Shown: one piece after another, positions 49,730 through 59,129 of the stretch
How positions within the stretch are numbered: position 1 is the stretch's first letter
Layout of the letters: each line of letters starts with the position of its first letter
Assembly (NCBI GenBank): GCA_004172935.1
Contig: SDZD01000027.1
Coordinates: forward strand, 22,200 to 86,199
From: a bacterium
GTDB lineage: Bacteria > Armatimonadota > Abditibacteriia > Abditibacteriales > Abditibacteriaceae
Direction of reading: 5' to 3'
Length of the DNA stretch: 64,000 bases
The notes under the pieces: model-generated
Database searches by the model: none
Seen by the model: only the letters and a program-made list of their open reading frames with translations
What the model was told of the DNA's origin: nothing
Translations under genes and position numbers: made by a program

Positions 49730-52318
49730 CTACCGAATAATCGCCCCCTCATTGCCAAAGCCGATGTCGATGTACTGCCCGCCATTGGTTTGGTGGCAGG
49801 TTACAGCCACCGTGACGGTAGCGCCGGGTGTAAGTTGTTTGCGCGCTTCCTCCGAGATGTCGAACAACTCGTAGCGACCCGTATATCCCGACGATTTCAA
49901 AGCCAGAACACCATTGATATACACCTTAATGTCCTCGTCGTGGTAGGCCATAATTTGCAGATTCGCGGGTAAGGTTTGGGGCAACGTTATCTGGCGGCGA
50001 AGCCAGATGTCGCCCGAACGCCATTCTGTGTTGGTGTTGCCACCCGCCATACCGGGAGAGCCAAAGCCGCCTTTGCCGCTTTTCCAACCGCTATCATCGA
50101 ATTTAGGCGCGAACCAGCCAGAGTCGGGTTTGGCTTCCGTATAGCGCCATGTCTGTGGCGTCGTTAGCGAAGTTGGCACCACGGTTTCAATCGAGGGCGT
50201 TGGTGGGAACGGCGCGTAGTTGTTGCCCAACTTCTGTCCCTGCTTGACGTACTTCATCCATGTCGCCTGGTCGTCGAGCATTTTGATGAACACGCCTCCA
50301 ATCACCGGACGTGCCCTCATTCCATCCGAGTTCTTGTCGTCGGTGATATACGAGTCCACGAACGGCAAACGCGCCGTCGTTTCGTTTAAATATTTGTAGA
50401 TAGGCGATACGATAGCCTGAAAATCGGCTTGATTATCGGCGAGAGTCGCACTCCACACCGACCAATCGGTTTTGGTGAGTTTGGTGCGCGAATCAAGCGG
50501 CAAGCCGTAAGGCTGCATCATCTTTTTGTAGTACGCCACTTCCTTCTGTGCCACGCTGGCCGGAAACACATTCAACCCCAGAATTTTGTCCCACACGAGG
50601 TTATATTTCTGGCTCCACGTGTTTGGTCTATCGAACGCGAGGCGCGAATGGTCGCCATCGTTGGAAACGTTAATCCAGTTCGCCGCGTATTCTTTGGCGA
50701 GCGCCTGATATTTGTTGGCCGAAGCCGCATCGCCGCGCATCCGGCAAAGTTCGCCATAAGCGGCAATCGCCAGAATCGCCTTCACCGAAAGGTTGGAGTT
50801 ATGTGCTAGATGTCCCATGAAGTCGTCGGTGCAAAGCTGGTTTTCGGGGTCTTTGCCGTACTTCTCCAAATACCCTTCCCACGCCGTTAACTGCGGCCAC
50901 CACTTCGAGGCGAAATCAGCGTTGCCATCTACCTTGGCAATCGCCAGCATCAGCAAAATCATGTTGCCCGATTCTTCTACTGGCATCATGTCCGCTTCGT
51001 TTTTCGAGTCCTCGCCGCCGCCGTAAACCTGTCCCGTCGCCTGTGGGTAAACACCCAAATCGTGCGGAGCAAAGGGAAACTTCCAGCGCGGCGAAGCGCT
51101 ATACACCAACACTGGAGCCACTAATCCCTTCACCAAAGCCGAAGAGAGCAACAGGAACTGCGGCGCCGCCGGATAAAAAATGTCGGTTGTCGCGATGCAG
51201 CCGTTCGATGAGTTCTCTTTGGCGAAAATCAGCGGCATTCCATTGGAATCGGCAGCAAATCCGCACCCCGATAATCCCTGACGGTACGCCAGCGCCGATA
51301 TTTGCGCATAGCGTTCGCCCCCCGCCTTCGTTAAGTCCGCCATCAATTGTGTGTCAAATGCCGCGCAACGCTTCATCAAATCGGTGTACTCACGCTCGGC
51401 CTGTGGCAACATCGTCTGAATTGTCGCCCCTTTGCGACGCCAGTAAGGGCGTAAATTCTGCGAGAAGAAGCGAACTGCGTACTCTTCGTCATAAGCGATC
51501 ATCGCATGACGCTCAACGGCTTTTGACCCCACTTTGCCCGCATCCATCACAAGTGCCAATGTCGGATTGCTCGACGAGGGGGGGCGATATTCCATCGTCA
51601 TGAATTTCGGCAAGTTGCCTGTTTCGTTGAACGACTCCATCAAAACTTCTGCTGGTGCGCTCAACGACTCCGTTACATTAGGCGCTGCCAGATAAGCCTT
51701 GCCCCAGTTGATTCGTACATCGTCTCCGGCAGGGCGCAACATCGTAGGTTCTGCCGCCCCGACGCTCAGCACCGTCAGCCCACCCATCTTCCCTGTTGTG
51801 GTTTTGGTCGGTTCATCCGGTGTATTCACCGAAACCACGCCAGCCATCGTCTGCATGATTTTGACGCTGTGAGGCTTCCCATCGCGCGAAACCACCGAGT
51901 ACGAGATGTAGGTCACAGGGCGCGCCAGCACGTCCATATCATCCGGTAACAGCGGCGAGGCAAAGGTCAGCGTCAGACTGACCTTCGAGTTCTGAAAGGT
52001 ATAAATCGAGCGCGTCGGCGTGACCTTCAAATCGACCTGTTTTAATGCGCCCATTTCTTCCAGCCCCGTACCCATCACGCGAAATGTCTGGTCATCGACG
52101 CGAACCAGCGTGCTGAGCGCCTGTTCGCGCTGCGTCCAGTGCCGTGTGTTCGATGAGTAAGCCTTATCCGAAGGCGACCAGATGGAAACCAACGGGTCGT
52201 GTGTCACAAGTGGTACTGCCGGGGGACGAAATCCCTGTATCTGAGCGCGCGCAGGAGTCGGCATAATACATGGCGCTAACGCTAGTGCAAAAAGTAATTT
52301 TCTATATGATGAAGGCAT
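49730..52318 (-). CDS. Secreted DUF4965/DUF5127-type (glutaminase A-like) hydrolase 1
   Basis: About 862 residues. Signal peptide SYRKLLFALALAPCIMPTPARAQ, then the N-terminal beta-sandwich region (FRPPAVPLVTHDPLVSIWSPSDKAYSSNTRHWTQREQ), then an (alpha/alpha)6-barrel-like region with LAYRQGLSGCGFAADSNGMPLIFAKENSSNGCIATTDIFYPAAPQFLL, FPFAPHDLGVYPQATGQVYGGGE, MPVEESGNMILLMLAIAKVDG, and LCTDDFMGHLAHNSNLSVKAILAIAAYG. The C-terminal 150 residues form a beta-galactosidase-type jelly roll. The family is annotated as glutaminase-like, but in saccharolytic genomes a glycosidase role is more likely. Paralog of 55740-58346. The ATG at 52318 is chosen over 52363. Confidence 0.82.
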   Translation of the reverse strand: MPSSYRKLLFALALAPCIMPTPARAQIQGFRPPAVPLVTHDPLVSIWSPSDKAYSSNTRHWTQREQALSTLVRVDDQTFRVMGTGLEEMGALKQVDLKVTPTRSIYTFQNSKVSLTLTFASPLLPDDMDVLARPVTYISYSVVSRDGKPHSVKIMQTMAGVVSVNTPDEPTKTTTGKMGGLTVLSVGAAEPTMLRPAGDDVRINWGKAYLAAPNVTESLSAPAEVLMESFNETGNLPKFMTMEYRPPSSSNPTLALVMDAGKVGSKAVERHAMIAYDEEYAVRFFSQNLRPYWRRKGATIQTMLPQAEREYTDLMKRCAAFDTQLMADLTKAGGERYAQISALAYRQGLSGCGFAADSNGMPLIFAKENSSNGCIATTDIFYPAAPQFLLLSSALVKGLVAPVLVYSASPRWKFPFAPHDLGVYPQATGQVYGGGEDSKNEADMMPVEESGNMILLMLAIAKVDGNADFASKWWPQLTAWEGYLEKYGKDPENQLCTDDFMGHLAHNSNLSVKAILAIAAYGELCRMRGDAASANKYQALAKEYAANWINVSNDGDHSRLAFDRPNTWSQKYNLVWDKILGLNVFPASVAQKEVAYYKKMMQPYGLPLDSRTKLTKTDWSVWSATLADNQADFQAIVSPIYKYLNETTARLPFVDSYITDDKNSDGMRARPVIGGVFIKMLDDQATWMKYVKQGQKLGNNYAPFPPTPSIETVVPTSLTTPQTWRYTEAKPDSGWFAPKFDDSGWKSGKGGFGSPGMAGGNTNTEWRSGDIWLRRQITLPQTLPANLQIMAYHDEDIKVYINGVLALKSSGYTGRYELFDISEEARKQLTPGATVTVAVTCHQTNGGQYIDIGFGNEGAIIR

Positions 52319-52381
52319 GGAAAGCACCTTTGACAAACATTGGTGATGCAAGTCGCTGTTCAAATACTGGGCAAAATATCA

Positions 52382-52413
52382 AAAACGGAGAGCGCTCCAG
52401 CGCCCTCCGTTTT
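52382..52413 (-). terminator. Terminator of the GH51 gene
   Basis: AAAACGGAG / CTCCGTTTT close a stem with an inner GGCGCT/AGCGCT pairing, followed by TTTTTGAT on the minus strand. It lies just after the GH51 stop at 52419. Confidence 0.75.
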
Positions 52414-52418
52414 GTGAT

Positions 52419-54851
52419 TCATCGCGCTGCGATGCGCCACACCGAAGCCGAGTTGGCTGGGAGAGTCGCGCTGAATGTGTTGTTCGCAATCGTTGCCGAA
52501 ACCGCCACTGGCGCAATTTTCGTTGGTTGCTCAAGGCTGTTGATGTCGCCCGGTTGACCGGAGAGTTGTTGTCCACTCGCCGTCGTCGCCTGTGTGTTCA
52601 ATCCGGCGATCTGTACAGCATGGGCATCGTCCGAGAAATTCACCAACTTTACGAATACCTCGCCTGTTTTAGAATTGCGCGATACCGCCGAGTAAACCGG
52701 CAGTGGTGTCAAAGGTATATCCTTCGTTTGCGCGACGAGCTTGCCGTCGATATAACCCTGAATTTGGTCACCACGTACCGAAATCTTGATGTCGTACCAA
52801 CGCCCGGTTTCGATGATGGTATCACTGCCCCCGAACTCGGAGCCACCGCTGGCGTGCTGGAACGCCGAGCGTTGGTTGTTCCAGCCTCCCAGATTCCACC
52901 ACGTCAAATCGTCGCCACCCTTGTTACGGAACGAAATCAAAAATCCTTCGCGCCCTGAAATCTTACGAGCGCGCAGAGTCAAGTCATAGTCCGTCCAGTT
53001 GATGTCGCCGACCCGTGCCCGCACATTCTCCGCTTCTGCCGTTTCGCGGAGCGCGCCATTTTGCACACTCCAGTTGCCGCGCTCCGTCGTGAAGTCGCCC
53101 AGCCCTCCCATCGAGAAATCCTGCGAATATAGCACTTTGCCTGTCGGGTCGGTTACTTTGATGTCGTCAAATTCGGCTTGCGTATTCCATGTGCCAACAC
53201 CAATGGCGCCCGCAGCGGGTTTTGCGTTCGGCGCAGCGGGCATCGTCACCTGTGAAGGCAGAACACGGTCGCCGGTATAGTTGCCAAACATCGACTGCAA
53301 GTAAAACGAGGGCGAGCCAAACGACTGCAAAGCGTTATATCCGATGAGGTTGGTGCCCCACTGCTGCGCTCCCCGGTTCATGTTCACAAACAGCGGCGCG
53401 TAGCACTGCATCACCACGACATCAGCGTTACGCTCCAATCCCGTCAGCCACGCCGCATCGCCCAGAGCTGCTTTCAAAGTCGGAGTCGGATTGCCCTCTG
53501 TTGAGGCCCACTCACCAACGAAAATCTTTGGGTCGGTGCGCTTGTAGCTATCATAGTGCCCCGCATCCGCTGCCATCGCCGCCGCACTGCGATAGTAGTG
53601 GTCGTCCACCACGTCGGGCCGAACACCTTTCACCGCTGCCGTGGCGATGAGTTGCAACTGCGGGTACTTGGCTTTGATGGCGTCGTGAATTTGCTTGTAG
53701 CGCCCGCTATAGGAGCCAGAACGGTCGAACCAGTCTTCGTTGCCAATTTCCACATACGTCATCTTGAACGGTTGTGGGTGTCCCAACTGAGCGCGCATTT
53801 TGCCCCACTTGGTCTTCTGGTCGCCGATGACGAACTCGATTTCTTCGAGCGCATCCTGAACATAAGGCTCCAAATCGGGGCCGGGATTGACATATGTCCC
53901 GTTCAGGGCATAACCCGCATGAACAGCCAGCAGCGGCTCGATGTTCAAGTCCTCGCACCACCCCAGAAACTCCATCAATCCCAGCCCATCCGACGAGCGG
54001 TAATTCCACGTGCCGGGATGCCCGGCGCGCTGTTCGAGCGGCCCCAGCGTTTTCTTCCAGTCGAATTTGTCTTGAAGCGTCACACCTTCCAGATAGTTGC
54101 CGCCGGGAAAACGCAGATAGGCCGGTTTTAATGCTGCCATCTTTTCCATCAGGTCGGGGCGAAGCCCATTAGCGCGGCCCTTATACGTTGGAGGCATCAC
54201 CGAAACCAGCGTCATCCACACTGTTCCCGTCCCCTTGGCGTAAGCAGCGAAGCGCCCCAACGCACTGGTGGGCGTCGCGCCGCCGCGCAGGGTCAGCGTA
54301 TATTTCTTCCACTCTCCTGTTAGACCCTTTATGTCGCCAGTGCTGTATTTCTGAGTGCCATCATTCGATTCCAACGCCAGCGTCAAGCCGCCACGCGCAC
54401 CGGGCGAAGCCTTCGCCCACAGCGAAACCTGATAACTCTGGTTCGCCACCACAGGAACGCCCCAGAATCCCTCGTTCGAGACGCCGGTATTGCCTGTTCC
54501 CTGACCCAGATTCATCACGTCCATTCGCAAACAATGCGTCAACTCTGTTCCCGCGATTGGTTGCGTCGAATCGACCGAAATCGCCACGCGCGCCCCGTTT
54601 TTTTGAATCGCCGCCCATCCGGCGGGGTTCCCTTGGTCATCGCGCAGTGAACGATTGCGAATCAACTCTGGATAAAGACCCCCATCATAGGCGTGATTAA
54701 TCTCTTCGGTCATCAAGCCGTAGAACAATGGCCCAATCGCGGGGCCGGGGCGGGCCGAGTCAACTTGAACGCGAATGGGGGCTTGGGCCAGAGCAAGCCC
54801 CGGCACCAGCAAAGTCGAGGCGAATACCAAATGGGCAGACGAGAATTTCAT
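52419..54851 (-). CDS. Secreted alpha-L-arabinofuranosidase, GH51
   Basis: About 810 residues from the ATG at 54851 (MKFSSAHLVFASTLLVPGLALAQ, signal peptide); the frame runs on to 55025, but that part looks non-coding. After a CBM4-like module (LTHCLRMDVMN...YQVSLWAKASPG) comes the (beta/alpha)8 domain: LRFPGGNYLEG, the acid/base Glu in YVEIGNEDWFD and the nucleophile in FVGEWASTEGN. A concanavalin-like module (ARVGDINWTDYDLTLRARKISGREGF ... WYDIKISVRGDQIQGYIDGKLV) is inserted before the C-terminal beta domain. It removes arabinose from plant polysaccharides outside the cell. Same strand as the DUF4965 gene downstream. Confidence 0.87.
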   Translation of the reverse strand: MKFSSAHLVFASTLLVPGLALAQAPIRVQVDSARPGPAIGPLFYGLMTEEINHAYDGGLYPELIRNRSLRDDQGNPAGWAAIQKNGARVAISVDSTQPIAGTELTHCLRMDVMNLGQGTGNTGVSNEGFWGVPVVANQSYQVSLWAKASPGARGGLTLALESNDGTQKYSTGDIKGLTGEWKKYTLTLRGGATPTSALGRFAAYAKGTGTVWMTLVSVMPPTYKGRANGLRPDLMEKMAALKPAYLRFPGGNYLEGVTLQDKFDWKKTLGPLEQRAGHPGTWNYRSSDGLGLMEFLGWCEDLNIEPLLAVHAGYALNGTYVNPGPDLEPYVQDALEEIEFVIGDQKTKWGKMRAQLGHPQPFKMTYVEIGNEDWFDRSGSYSGRYKQIHDAIKAKYPQLQLIATAAVKGVRPDVVDDHYYRSAAAMAADAGHYDSYKRTDPKIFVGEWASTEGNPTPTLKAALGDAAWLTGLERNADVVVMQCYAPLFVNMNRGAQQWGTNLIGYNALQSFGSPSFYLQSMFGNYTGDRVLPSQVTMPAAPNAKPAAGAIGVGTWNTQAEFDDIKVTDPTGKVLYSQDFSMGGLGDFTTERGNWSVQNGALRETAEAENVRARVGDINWTDYDLTLRARKISGREGFLISFRNKGGDDLTWWNLGGWNNQRSAFQHASGGSEFGGSDTIIETGRWYDIKISVRGDQIQGYIDGKLVAQTKDIPLTPLPVYSAVSRNSKTGEVFVKLVNFSDDAHAVQIAGLNTQATTASGQQLSGQPGDINSLEQPTKIAPVAVSATIANNTFSATLPANSASVWRIAAR

Positions 54852-55185
54852 TGAAATGAAGGGAGGCAGGGCAAGCCCGCATACGTGCGAACCGCTCAGC
54901 CTAAATAATTGATGGATACAGTAACTGTGACATACCACCACCAGCGCTGTTGCTGTTGGTGAGCATCTTCTAAAAGAGCCACCCGCCAGTAAAACCCAAA
55001 TTTGGAGAAGCGCTTCACTAACCACAAAAAATTAATCCAGAAAGTTTCAAATGGCCAAAACCGTTCTAGATAGTGATCAGCAAGGTTGAGAGCAGCGGAC
55101 GAGAGAAGGCCGGGGGCAAAACGAAGCCAACTTTCCTCTGAAACTCCCGAACCAAGCGCAGATTTACCAAGGATAACTCATCATC
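54852..55185. other. Intergenic region upstream of GH51 and flp pilin
   Basis: About 330 bases with the divergent promoters of GH51 (minus) and flp (plus). I checked the sequence before flp (55049-55165) for a c-di-GMP riboswitch because such pilin leaders often have one. Only GGGGCAAAACGAAGCC is vaguely similar, so I do not call it. Confidence 0.4.
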
Positions 55186-55350
55186 ATGATTAAACAGTTT
55201 TTGCAAGAAGAAGAGGGCCAGACCCTCGTTGAATACGGTTTGTTGATCTCGCTCATCGCCATCGTCGTTATCGGCGTTTTGACCCTCTTGGGCAGCAAAA
55301 TCAAGAACACCTTCAACAGCACGGCCAGCAACCTCAACGCCACAACCTGA
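55186..55350 (+). CDS. flp: Flp/Fap-type pilin subunit
   Basis: A 54-residue protein, MIKQFLQEEEGQTLVEYGLL and then ISLIAIVVIGVLTLLGSKI, ending NAATT-like. Gly 11 with Gln-Thr-Leu-Val-Glu-Tyr following is the class III (Flp) prepilin peptidase site, with Glu at +5, and the hydrophobic helix follows. It would be cleaved and assembled by a Tad-type system, none of which is in the window. AAGGATAA lies upstream of the ATG. The gene has its own terminator, as expected for a highly expressed subunit. Too short for the usual gene-length cut-off. Confidence 0.88.
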   Translation: MIKQFLQEEEGQTLVEYGLLISLIAIVVIGVLTLLGSKIKNTFNSTASNLNATT

Positions 55351-55369
55351 TTCTCAAAGAATCAAAATA

Positions 55370-55402
55370 AAAAGACCTTCCGAATTTTCGGAAGGTCTTT
55401 TT
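55370..55402 (+). terminator. Terminator of flp
   Basis: AAAAGACCTTCCGA / TCGGAAGGTCTTTT, a 14-bp perfect stem with a 4-nt loop plus T run, 20 nt after the pilin stop. Confidence 0.9.
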
Positions 55403-55422
55403 GTTTTTCCAGTCATATAGCT

Positions 55423-55687
55423 ACAGCAGGTTGATATTCCCGTCCTGCTCATTAACTGTGACTCATGCATCGGTTGGTTAGCCTACTCCCACGTGGAGAC
55501 AGCCTTTATTCAAAGGAAGGTCGCGAGAGCTTAGCTCGTAGTGGTGAAACCTATACGGCCCAGAAAAGTGAGTTGCGCTAGTTTATGAGCGCCCATCTGC
55601 AAACCAACACAGGTAGGTGAGGAGGCTTTCTCAGGCGCGCGAGAGAACCCACGTTAAGGAACTCGGCAATCTGTACCCGTTAGTCCC
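55423..55687 (+). rRNA. Isolated internal fragment of 23S rRNA (domain III to start of IV)
   Basis: About 265 bases align by eye with bacterial 23S rRNA, in order: CAGGTTGATATTCC (23S: AGGTTAATATTCC), CCCAGAAAAG, CTGCAAACCAACACAGGT (23S: CCGCAAACCGACACAGGT), GGCGCGCGAGAGAACCC and GTTAAGGAACTCGGCAA. Conserved blocks are kept while the variable helices differ, so it is related but not a simple fresh copy of a familiar gene. Neither the 5' nor the 3' remainder of 23S is near: the flp terminator ends at 55402 and the next terminator begins at 55688. Probably a transposed or relic segment; a functional fragment is possible but unsupported. Confidence 0.7.
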
Positions 55688-55731
55688 AAAACGAACCGCC
55701 CGCACTTGAACAAGTGCGGGCGGTTCGTTTT
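55688..55731. terminator. Bidirectional terminator
   Basis: AAAACGAACCGCCCGCACTT / AAGTGCGGGCGGTTCGTTTT, a 20-bp perfect stem, ends the DUF4965 gene at 55740 on the minus strand and bounds the rRNA fragment. Confidence 0.9.
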
Positions 55732-55739
55732 ACGTGGTT

Positions 55740-58346
55740 TTAGTTGTCTGTGATGGTGACTGTCGCCAATCCTGCATCAATGTACTGTCCGCCGCTGGTC
55801 TGGCGGACATGAACCGCGATAACGTTGCGTCCTTCTTTGAGAGTCGCGCGTGCAGAGTCGCTCATCGGGAACGGGTCATAACTGGTGTTGTATCCGCTCA
55901 AAGTATTTGCCAGAACACCATTGATGTAGATGTCTGCATCTTCATCATGGAGAACCAACAGTTGCAATTTCGCTTTTTCACGCACTGCCTCTGCCGAAAG
56001 CGTGAACTCGCGACGTGCCCAGATTTCCTGCGTATTCCAAACCGTGCGAACCATTGTTCCCGGTGTGTTGGCCGTGCCCAAACCGCCGGGGCCTTCGCGC
56101 CAGGCCGTTGCGTCGTAATTGGCGCTTTGCCAATCGCCCGTTGGTTTCTCGAAGGTGTAGCGCCATGTGGCGGTGGCCGTCATCGCCGTTGGAACGATTT
56201 CGTTGATGATTGGAGGCGTCGGCATAGCAGCCCAGTTCCAGTTCTTGTTCGGGTCACGACGGGCGTATTGCTGTGTCAACGTCGGGTCGCTCAAAAATTT
56301 GATGAATACGCCGCCCACGACCGAACGTGCCTGAAATCCGCTCTGACGAGGACGATTGGTGTGGAACCAGTCGGTCATCGGGTTGCGATCAGGAGTCTGA
56401 TCGAAGTAATCCAGCATCGGGTCAACGATGGCGCGGAAATCAGCAGGATTCTCGGCCATTGTCGCCGTCCACACGCACCAGTCCAACTTGGTGTAATCGG
56501 CACGGCTATCCAGTGGCAAACCGAACTTATTCATGCGTGTTTTGTAGTACGCCAATTCGGTTTTGATGATGTCGGGCGAATACAGGTTCAAGCCGAGAAG
56601 TTTGTCCCACACCATGTTGTATTTCTGGCTCCACGTACCGGTCTTATCGAAGGCCAGTTTGTAGTGGTCGCCATCGCGTGCTTCTTTGGCCCAACGGTCG
56701 GCGAAGCCCTTCGCTACACCGCGCACACGAACCGCTTCGGTCGTCTCGCCGCGCATCTGGCACAGCAGCGCATAAGCGCCCAACGCTTCGGTCGCTTTGA
56801 TCGAAAGGTTGGTATTGTGGGCCAGGTGTCCCGCAAAGTCGTCGGTCGAGAGTTGGCTTTCGGGGTCAAATCCCTTATCTTCCAGATAAGCAGCCCACTT
56901 CTTAAGCAGTGGCCACCACTTCGAGGCAAATTTCGCGTTGCCATCTTGCTGAGCGATTTGAGCCAGCAAAATCAAGATGTTGCCAGTTTCTTCAACGGGC
57001 ATCTGGTTCTCTTCGGTGCGTTCGCCGCCACCGTAAACCTGTCCGTTGCCCAGCGGGTATGTGCCCAAGTCGTGTGGCGCGAACGGGAATTTCCAACGTG
57101 GCGACTCGGCGTAATTCATCATCGGCACTAGAGCGGCTTTACCCAGTGTCGGGCTAAAAAGGGCGAAGAAAGGATGTGTCGGATAAATCAAGTCCACGGT
57201 GCCCATGCAGCCGTTCGAATAGTTTTCTTTCGAGAATATCAGAGGAGCGCCATTCTTATCCTGAACGATTTTGTGCGCTGCCAATGTTTGACGAAACGCC
57301 AGGGCGCCAATCTTCGCATAAGCCGAGCCGCCAATGCGTGTCATGTCGTTCATCAAGCGTGTGTCGAATGCCACGCACTTCTGCTGCAACTGGGGGAATT
57401 CGCGTGCGCTCTGCGCCATAACGCTCGAAATTGTGGCGCCATTTTTGGCCCAGAACGGCTTCATGCGGCGACCCATGTAAACCACCGAGTCGATGTCGTC
57501 ATAGGCGATCATCGCGGTTCGCTCGCTCACGTTTTTGCCAACTTTGCCCAGGTCGAAGGCAACCGCCGCGACAGGCATCTGGTCGTTGGGGGTGCGTGGC
57601 TGGCGTGTGTCGTCGGTTGAGGGCAATTTACCGCCAGTCGAAAACGCGCTTTGCATCGCATCGCGTGCGCCCAGTGCCATCGAAGTGCCCCTCTGGTTCG
57701 GAGTGGGTGCTACGTACAGATAGCCCCAATCAATGCGAAGATCGTCGCCCTTCTTCTGCAAAATCGGCTGATCTACCGAGCCGATACGCAGCGAAGAAAC
57801 GCCATTCTGTGTCTGACGCTTCCATGCCACTGGTTGTGAGTTAGCGTCGTTAACCGCCAACTGGCCGCTCGCATCATCATAAAGCTGAACCGAGTGCGAA
57901 GCGCCATCCACCGAACGAGCGCGCCACGTCAAAAATGTGACCGGACGCGACAGAGTATCGAGGTCATCTGGCAAAGCGGGCGTCAAAAATTCCAGCGACA
58001 GCGCGATTTTTGGGTTCTCAAAACGATACACCGTGCGCGTTGGTAATACCTGAACTTCTGTCTGCGGCAACACGGGCAAGTTGCCGGGTTGGTCGCCCAT
58101 GATGCGGAATGTCTGCCCATCGACGCGAATCAATGAGGATAGCGTGTGTTCGCGCCCCGTCCAGTGACGAGTTGGCCCATCGGCCAATGAGTTAGCGTTA
58201 GCCCACACCGAAAAATAAGGGTCGTGAGCAATGAGAGGAACCGAAGGCGGACGAAAATTCGTCTGCGCGCTTACCATCTGAGGAGCGAGCGCAACCCCTA
58301 GCGCGGGCAACAAAACGCCCGCACGGCGAAAACATATGAAGTTCAT
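55740..58346 (-). CDS. Secreted DUF4965/DUF5127-type (glutaminase A-like) hydrolase 2
   Basis: 868 residues from the ATG at 58346, with signal peptide MNFICFRRAGVLLPALGVALAPQMVSAQ. Colinear paralog of the protein at 49730-52318: FRPPSVPLIAHDPYFSVWANANSL, ALAFRQTLAAHKIVQDKNGAPLIFSKENYSNGCMGTVDLIYPTHPFF, FPFAPHDLGTYPLGNGQVYGGGE, MPVEETGNILILLAQIAQQDG and LSTDDFAGHLAHNTNLS are shared. It has the same jelly-roll tail (WARREFTLSAEAVREKAKLQLLVLHDEDADIYINGVLANTLSGY). Exported. A palindrome ACTCTAGTTAGAGT sits 23 bp before the start, and a LacI regulator gene lies 1.8 kb upstream. Confidence 0.82.
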   Translation of the reverse strand: MNFICFRRAGVLLPALGVALAPQMVSAQTNFRPPSVPLIAHDPYFSVWANANSLADGPTRHWTGREHTLSSLIRVDGQTFRIMGDQPGNLPVLPQTEVQVLPTRTVYRFENPKIALSLEFLTPALPDDLDTLSRPVTFLTWRARSVDGASHSVQLYDDASGQLAVNDANSQPVAWKRQTQNGVSSLRIGSVDQPILQKKGDDLRIDWGYLYVAPTPNQRGTSMALGARDAMQSAFSTGGKLPSTDDTRQPRTPNDQMPVAAVAFDLGKVGKNVSERTAMIAYDDIDSVVYMGRRMKPFWAKNGATISSVMAQSAREFPQLQQKCVAFDTRLMNDMTRIGGSAYAKIGALAFRQTLAAHKIVQDKNGAPLIFSKENYSNGCMGTVDLIYPTHPFFALFSPTLGKAALVPMMNYAESPRWKFPFAPHDLGTYPLGNGQVYGGGERTEENQMPVEETGNILILLAQIAQQDGNAKFASKWWPLLKKWAAYLEDKGFDPESQLSTDDFAGHLAHNTNLSIKATEALGAYALLCQMRGETTEAVRVRGVAKGFADRWAKEARDGDHYKLAFDKTGTWSQKYNMVWDKLLGLNLYSPDIIKTELAYYKTRMNKFGLPLDSRADYTKLDWCVWTATMAENPADFRAIVDPMLDYFDQTPDRNPMTDWFHTNRPRQSGFQARSVVGGVFIKFLSDPTLTQQYARRDPNKNWNWAAMPTPPIINEIVPTAMTATATWRYTFEKPTGDWQSANYDATAWREGPGGLGTANTPGTMVRTVWNTQEIWARREFTLSAEAVREKAKLQLLVLHDEDADIYINGVLANTLSGYNTSYDPFPMSDSARATLKEGRNVIAVHVRQTSGGQYIDAGLATVTITDN

Positions 58347-58368
58347 TTTGGAATTCTGCCAGAAATAG

Positions 58369-58382
58369 ACTCTAGTTAGAGT
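58369..58382. promoter_or_regulatory. Possible operator before the DUF4965 gene
   Basis: A perfect 14-bp palindrome ACTCTAGTTAGAGT lies 23 bp upstream of the start codon. It is a plausible regulator-binding site, though the regulator is not identified. Confidence 0.3.
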
Positions 58383-58500
58383 AGTCTGTTTCTTGGATGT
58401 TCGCCCGTAACTCAAAGTTCTGTGAATCCATTTTCCCAATGCTGTTCACATTGTTAGCGTTCGCACATATCTAACACGCAACATACCCACTCAAATATAG

Positions 58501-59094
58501 TTATTTCATGTCTAATCGCGTTGCTATCTCTGTTCCAACTATGTAGCTCTTCTCTGGTGGCAACAATCGCCGCGCCGCCTCGGCTTTCCCTTGAGTCAAT
58601 AGCCCATGAATGCGCCGCACCAGAGGTGTCAAATCGCTGATTTCCTGCGTCCACTCTTCCACGAAATTCTCGATTACGCTGCGCCCCAAGCCCACTTGAA
58701 TCGAGTTCATATTCAAGTCAGCCCCGCGTAGCGAACGCTCCGGGTCCCATTGAACATGAACGGGCGCTTTCTCGAACTGCTCGCGCCACGTCGTCGTATT
58801 AGAGTGAACCCCCTTTTCATAAGAAGTCAGCACTCCGAGCGAAAGTGCCTCCTCCCATCCCGCTCGCGAAATTCGCACCTTCAAAATGCGCGTCTGCCCG
58901 CTTTTCATAGCCCAGTTCGAGCGATGCATCAACCATAAAAACGACGGCTTAATCCATGTCATGCGGCCCATCGAGAATGGTGGCACAAACCGATTCGCCT
59001 TCAATGCCGCATCGGCGATAGCGTCATTATAGGCTTGATACACGACAATCGACTCCGAATCGAAATCGGCGCGTATGCTGTTGAGGGAAGACAT
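58501..59094 (-). CDS. DUF4291 protein
   Basis: 197 residues. [61 protein letters not shown] is the highly conserved N-terminal block of DUF4291, and [30 protein letters not shown] the second block. Function unknown; single-domain, cytosolic, often monocistronic in bacteria and fungi. Positioned between the LacI regulator and the DUF4965 gene, with no obvious link to either. Confidence 0.85.
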   Translation of the reverse strand: MSSLNSIRADFDSESIVVYQAYNDAIADAALKANRFVPPFSMGRMTWIKPSFLWLMHRSNWAMKSGQTRILKVRISRAGWEEALSLGVLTSYEKGVHSNTTTWREQFEKAPVHVQWDPERSLRGADLNMNSIQVGLGRSVIENFVEEWTQEISDLTPLVRRIHGLLTQGKAEAARRLLPPEKSYIVGTEIATRLDMK

Positions 59095-59129
59095 AAATAT
59101 AAGGTCTACAAACCTTATGCCTCTCCAAA

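Noticed and set aside
55049..55165. c-di-GMP riboswitch upstream of flp
   Set aside because: Only a few bases resemble the conserved core; helices of the class I or II aptamer could not be drawn.
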